DNA of 64,000 nt from Rhizaria sp. SCN 62-66. Lineage: Eukaryota; Rhizaria, unplaced. The position numbers and the translations under genes were made by a program. The notes beneath the pieces were generated by a model. That model searched no databases, had not been told where the DNA came from, and worked only from the letters and a program-made list of their open reading frames with translations. How positions within the stretch are numbered: position 1 is the stretch's first letter; every line of letters starts with the position of its first letter. The DNA lies in contig MEDY01000043.1 of the NCBI GenBank assembly GCA_001724265.1, positions 56,290 through 120,289 of the forward strand, given 5' to 3'. Shown here in pieces: positions 60,470 to 64,000 of this stretch.

Positions 60470-61187
60470 AAACTACAAGTGTCTACAAGTGCGCGCGCAG
60501 GGGTATCGAAACGGAGATAATAGCGAAGGTCAGTGAGAAATATAAAAACACAAATGATATACAGAACAATAAAAATGCTATACATACTAACAGCAGCAAA
60601 AACGACGACATAGAGCGCTCACACATTCACGACAAAGTGACATGCTCATCAGCTGTGGCGAGAGGTGGGCGCTCTCGAACGAAGAAACAGTTCGGTCAAG
60701 TCACATTCTCAACGTTTAACACCTCGCAAAGGACAGCAGCAAAGAAAATACGATGACAGTTAGATATAACAAAACGTGGGGGAAATTGTGTGGTGTGTCA
60801 AAAATAAAATCTAGGTTGTATTATTGTGTGCCGAAGGTGTGGGCAAAGGGGTGGTCAAAGCGATAGTCTTTAACACTCGAGCCGCGCAAAGGGCGCAGAC
60901 TTGAGCCGAGACAGAGACGCCACACGGTAAGCAAGTGCGTAAACGGTGTGAAAGAGACTGAAAAATAAAAAAGCAATCACGCCGCCCAGCGGCTGCGGGA
61001 GCAGAACCGGGGCGCGTCACCTCAACCAACGAGTGACAGCGGCGCAGCAACAGAGGGTGTGTAGTGCTGCGCTGCGCTGCCGCAACTATGTTACATAGTT
61101 ATAGCTTAAAATCACACTGCGGCATGTTGTGGAGGACATGCGTGAGCGGGGAGATGGGCAAGAGAGGAAGAGCAAAGGTTTGCTTGT
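60470..61187. other. Intergenic region: WKF-gene promoter and small-gene 3' region
   Basis: AT-rich near the WKF gene, more GC-rich from about 60840 to 61080. On the minus strand a GC-rich stretch (~60985-61070) ends in a TTTTTT run (60967-60972), as a Pol III transcript might, but no tRNA fold or known snRNA signature could be recognised. An imperfect palindrome CTATGTTACATAG lies near 61086-61098. No credible ORF was found. Confidence 0.35.
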
Positions 61188-61677
61188 TTACTTCTTGTCG
61201 GTGAGGAACGCGAGGGGGTTCTTCCAGGCGTTAAGCTTGACCTGCTGGTAGACCATGAGGCCGCTGAGAACGCCGAAAGCGCCAATCCACGAGGAGAAGA
61301 GGCGAGCGCGGGTGGCACGGGTGTAGTTGCCGGAGACGAGGAGGGCGTGCTGTAGAGAGCGAGAAAGCGAGAGCAGAGCATTGTTCGGAGAGTGGGGACA
61401 GGGGCAAATAACAATCGAGGAACAAAGAAAAGACAGAGTGAGTGAAGTGTTGATATGAGCCAGGCGGGTGAACATCTTAGTGTTGGGATAATATTATCGT
61501 GCATGACAGAAGTCATAAAGGCACAAGGGCCGTGCTGGAGCAGCGACGAATGAAAGGAAAACGTACGCCGGTGGTGAAGCCAAGGGGCTTGCGGCGGAGG
61601 AAGATGACCTTGCGGATCTTGGCATCCTCCGGAAGACCGGGGAAGTGCATGCTAGAGAAAACGCTCTTCTCAGCCAT
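61188..61677 (-). CDS. Small single-pass membrane protein, two exons, family not recognised
   Basis: Exons 61677-61567 and 61349-61188 join in phase 0 to give 90 residues: MAEKSVFSSMHFPG... then ...LLVSGNYTRATRARLFSS... then ...AWKNPLAFLTDKK. A single hydrophobic segment, SSWIGAFGVLSGLMVYQQ (~residues 56-73), follows basic residues (RATRAR) and is followed by a Lys/Trp-containing tail. Size and topology resemble small accessory subunits of mitochondrial inner-membrane complexes, but no family could be assigned, so the location is a guess. The frame is continuous across the GTACGT...TACAG intron and codon use matches local genes, so the gene itself looks real. It is divergent from eIF3f, with starts about 464 bp apart. 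The stop is TAA. Confidence 0.75.
61350..61566 (-). other. Intron of the small membrane-protein gene
   Basis: 217 bp, reading GTACGTTTTCC to CTCTCTACAG on the minus strand, phase 0. Confidence 0.85.
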
Positions 61678-62141
61678 GGTTGCTGACGACGACAGAGGCA
61701 AAGGGAAGCAGAACAAAGGTGCAGAAAAGAAAAGTGCAAAGTGAGAGAAAGCACATGGGTTTGGGGCGGTCGGGGACACCCGCCAGCCGGGTCATGAGCG
61801 GGTATTTACGCACTGAGAAAAAAGCGGTTGATAGACATGTGCGTGGACAATATATAAATTGAATCAAAAACGGATTTGACAATTGTCCGCCGCCGCAGGA
61901 GAGCAGTTCGTGAGCGGCCCAGGGGCAGCCTGGCTGTGGGGCTGTGCAGTGGGCCCAGTGAGGCGGCCCGGTACTTAGTCCGACCGAGCTCGGTCGGCCG
62001 GCTGTAAGGGGCCTGTCGGACTGGGCCGGTGGCGAGTGACTGTGGGAGGCGCGACTGGCAGCAAAGAGCCGCGGACCCTGATCTGGCGCGGTGTCGAGAG
62101 GAGCGGATTTTGACTTAGATTGCGAGGACTCTCTGACCGTA
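61678..62141. other. Divergent promoter region of the small membrane protein and eIF3f
   Basis: AT-rich next to the small gene, then strongly GC-rich from about 61880 to 62095 with several GGCCCA/TGGGCC-type elements, an 18-bp perfect palindrome (61980-61997) and an inverted repeat AGTCCGAC / GTCGGACT around it. No coding frame is supported. Confidence 0.5.
61980..61997. repeat. 18-bp perfect palindrome in divergent promoter
   Basis: CCGACCGAGCTCGGTCGG is its own reverse complement. It sits inside a larger imperfect inverted repeat (AGTCCGAC from 61978 and GTCGGACT near 62013). It may be a dimeric transcription-factor site serving both divergent genes. Confidence 0.6.
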
Positions 62142-63422
62142 ATGTCGACCCCGTTGTGTCTCGCTGAAGGGCAGCTCAAGTATGCCGTGCATCCCGTGGT
62201 GGTGTTTTCTATCCTCGACGCCTTCCGCCGTCGCCCCGTCGACCAGGAGTATGTCATTGGCACCATCATGGGCGAGCGCGATGGCAACACGGTCACCATC
62301 AAGGAGTGCTTCCCCGTTCGCTACGTCTCCGAGGACGGTGAGCTGGTACGTTTCTCCACCTCTTTATCTCTCTTCCTATCCCTTTTTTGGTCCTTCCCTC
62401 CCCTTGCTTGTCCTCAGATTTTCCTTCTCCGATCAGCGCCTACTTTCCGTTCGTTCCGTTCCGCCCAGCCGCTCACCACTTCTTCTCTCTCGCTCGCTCC
62501 TCTCCTCTCTTGCACACAACGACGCCGCGCGCCTCCTTTCATCTACTGCTCCCTCTTGCTCTGCCGCATCTGCGCATACGCACTTGTACAGAAACTGCAG
62601 ACGCCCCACCATGCCACGATGACTGCTCTGAACAAGCGTGTCAACTCTCGCCTCCAGGTCCTGGGCTGGTTCTCTACCGCCGAGCGCACCGACGCGGCCT
62701 GGACCCAGATCAATGAGGCCTACTGCTCCCTCACTACCCCGTTTGTCACCACGGTCGCGGCCACCGCCACGACCCCCGCAGTGACCGCCCACCCCTTCGC
62801 CCCCATCATCCTCGCCGTCAACACCTCGCTCCGCAAGGACTCCATCGACGTCACTTGCTACGCGGGCAAGAAGGTCTCCTTCGGCGCGCAGGTCCTTCAC
62901 ACGCGCTTTGACGCGCTGCCGTACACCTGGGTTGCCGACGAGGCCACGCGCATCGGCATCGACGCCATCATCAACGGCGTCGTCGTCCCTGGCGACACGG
63001 CGTTCGACGCCCCCTCGACGATCCGCTCCGACGACGAGGCCGTCTTCGCCTCGCTCAACGACTTCAAGATCCTCCTCGACAAGTCCGCCGCGTACTTGGC
63101 TGATGTTGCTGCCGGCAAGGTCACCCCGAACGCCGAGGTCGGCCGCATGCTCGCCGCCGCGCTCGCCGCCGTGCCCCAGCTCGACCCCGCCGTCCGCAAC
63201 AAGTCCTACGGCGTCACTGCGGGCGCCAACTCGGCCGCCGCGGTCGCCGCCGCCGACGCCGCCGCGCAGCCCAGCGCCGCCGCGGCGTCTGCGCTCGCCA
63301 CCGTCACCGCGGCCGCCGCGCCCAGTGCCACGATGAACGATATGCTGCTGACGGTGTACCTGTCCAAGGTTGCGTCGACGCAGGTCGGGCTCGCGGACCG
63401 TGTCGCTGAGCTCCTCCAATGA
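62142..63422 (+). CDS. EIF3F: Eukaryotic translation initiation factor 3 subunit F (MPN domain), two exons
   Basis: Exons 62142-62345 and 62592-63422 encode 344 residues. The MPN domain begins KYAVHPVVVFSILDAFRRRP, then EYVIGTIMGERDGNTVTIKECFPV, matching eIF3f (VRLHPVILASIVDSYERR...VIGTLLG...NCFSV). After the intron, LQVLGWFSTAE matches the 'ELILGWYATG' segment and DEATRIGIDAIINGVV matches the 'ERIGVDLI' segment. The C-terminal part (DFKILLDKSAAYLADVAAGK...VGRMLAAALAAVP...MNDMLLTVYLSKVASTQVGL) aligns with the C-terminal helices that assemble the eIF3 octamer core. The zinc-binding JAMM motif of active MPN proteases is absent, as is usual for eIF3f. The intron is a multiple of 3 and lacks in-frame stops; its splice sites and loss of homology identify it. 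The stop is TGA. Confidence 0.92.
   Translation: MSTPLCLAEGQLKYAVHPVVVFSILDAFRRRPVDQEYVIGTIMGERDGNTVTIKECFPVRYVSEDGELVRFSTSLSLFLSLFWSFPPLACPQIFLLRSAPTFRSFRSAQPLTTSSLSLAPLLSCTQRRRAPPFIYCSLLLCRICAYALVQKLQTPHHATMTALNKRVNSRLQVLGWFSTAERTDAAWTQINEAYCSLTTPFVTTVAATATTPAVTAHPFAPIILAVNTSLRKDSIDVTCYAGKKVSFGAQVLHTRFDALPYTWVADEATRIGIDAIINGVVVPGDTAFDAPSTIRSDDEAVFASLNDFKILLDKSAAYLADVAAGKVTPNAEVGRMLAAALAAVPQLDPAVRNKSYGVTAGANSAAAVAAADAAAQPSAAAASALATVTAAAAPSATMNDMLLTVYLSKVASTQVGLADRVAELLQ
62346..62591 (+). other. Intron of eIF3f
   Basis: 246 bp, reading GTACGTTTCTCC to CACTTGTACAG, strongly pyrimidine-rich, phase 0. It keeps the frame open, so retention would add 82 residues. An in-frame alternative acceptor (CTGCAG) lies 9 bp downstream. 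Confidence 0.85.
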
Positions 63423-63916
63423 ACGAGCGAAGCATACAGAGTCGCGGGGGAAAGAAACAGAGAACTGTATCATGCTCGTCGCTGTCCGTCGGAAGTGCTG
63501 AAATCGCTCCGTACTGACGTATCGTAACGATGACGACGACGAGGAAAAGGTTTTGTTACGTAGAATGAGGGCCATGTATGTGCTATAAAAATGTGCTTGC
63601 GATCTGGATATGAACGGAGAGCACGTTAAATATCAATAAAGCAACTCAATTTAACCAAAATCAATATTTGACCTTGTATTAATATCTCATTGTGTGGAAC
63701 ACGCAACCTCACAGCAAGCATGCAACGATGTTAAATGAAATGATCCGATCAAATGACATTAAATGACAGATTGTTGAGATTATTGTCACGAATGTTTAGT
63801 AAGTGTATTTTTTTTCTAAGAGAAAGAGCAAATCCTTATTCAGGATGCTTCATGAAGAAAAGAGAGTTGTTGGTTGGTGTTGACACGGGTGCGAGATCAG
63901 AAGCTCAGCAGAGTAC
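63423..63916. other. Convergent intergenic region between eIF3f and alpha-tubulin
   Basis: AT-rich 3'-to-3' gap. It contains AATAAA at 63635-63640 on the plus strand and no credible ORF or RNA gene. Confidence 0.5.
63635..63640 (+). terminator. Candidate polyadenylation signal for eIF3f
   Basis: AATAAA about 213 bp after the eIF3f stop, in AT-rich DNA. The distance is long compared with the Asp-box gene, so its use is uncertain. Confidence 0.3.
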
Positions 63917-64000
63917 TTAGTACTCGCCATCGCCCTCATCGCCCTCAGCGCCAGCCTCGACGGAGTCGGAGCCGACCTCCTCGTAGTCCTTCTCGAGGGC
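63917..64000 (-). CDS. Alpha-tubulin, C-terminal end (rest outside window)
   Basis: The last 27 codons plus TAA are visible: ALEKDYEEVGSDSVEAGAEG followed by DEGDGEY. The ALEKDYEEVG(A/S)DS segment is diagnostic for the final helix and acidic tail of alpha-tubulin. The tail ends in a C-terminal Tyr preceded by Gly-Glu, so it could take part in the detyrosination/tyrosination cycle. It has fewer Glu residues than metazoan tails and alternates Glu/Asp with Gly. The remainder of the gene lies to the right of the window on the minus strand. Confidence 0.93.
   Translation of the reverse strand, partial: ALEKDYEEVGSDSVEAGAEGDEGDGEY

Noticed and set aside
60967-61070. Possible Pol III transcript ending in a T-run on the minus strand
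   Set aside because: No A-box/B-box pair, cloverleaf or known snRNA/SRP signature could be found; noted only in the intergenic entry.
61670-62302. 210-codon minus-strand ORF across the eIF3f promoter
   Set aside because: It overlaps eIF3f exon 1 on the opposite strand and the start of the small membrane-protein gene in another frame; no domain was seen.

Overview
This window comes from the nuclear genome of a GC-rich unicellular eukaryote. The evidence is spliceosomal introns, a eukaryotic 40S ribosomal protein (eS26), an eIF3 subunit, TFIIE-alpha and the C-terminus of alpha-tubulin. Coding DNA has very GC-rich third positions and encodes proteins full of Ala, Pro, Ser and acidic runs, whereas intergenic DNA is clearly more AT-rich. 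The lineage cannot be fixed from the sequence; a free-living heterotrophic protist is an inference only. All seven well-supported introns begin GTACG (six GTACGT, one GTACGA) and are 113-246 bp long.

Layout. At the left edge is the N-terminal part of a minus-strand EF-hand protein (1-848), divergent from a two-exon GNAT acetyltransferase (1398-2185). A 16.6-kb uninterrupted plus-strand ORF (about 2850-19469) encodes a giant protein of the DUF3638/DUF3645 helicase-like family with an N-terminal Cys-rich region; its 5' end is unresolved because an in-frame TAG follows the best ATG. Next come a secreted Asp-box (BNR) protein (19995-21089) and, convergent to it, a five-exon TFIIE-alpha gene (22246-24406, minus). 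Divergent from TFIIE-alpha is a 3857-residue low-complexity/coiled-coil protein (25165-36738) with a repeated Tyr-acidic-Phe motif. Convergent with that is the largest gene, a 6779-residue minus-strand protein (36960-57299) with an MGCGAS acylation signature, a STAND/NB-ARC-like P-loop ATPase core and WD40-like segments.

The right end is compact and housekeeping in character: eS26 (57992-58405, minus), a WKF-domain nucleolar-type protein (59024-60469, minus), a two-exon 90-residue single-pass membrane protein (61188-61677, minus), two-exon eIF3f (62142-63422, plus) and the C-terminal 27 codons of alpha-tubulin (63917-64000, minus).

The three intronless giant genes fill about three quarters of the window. 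No mobile element, CRISPR array, rRNA or convincing tRNA was seen. The housekeeping genes serve transcription initiation, translation and the cytoskeleton and show no operon-like linkage. The most unusual content is the pair of giant NTPases (the helicase-like and the STAND protein) flanking the giant repeat-motif protein; no functional link between them can be shown from sequence alone.
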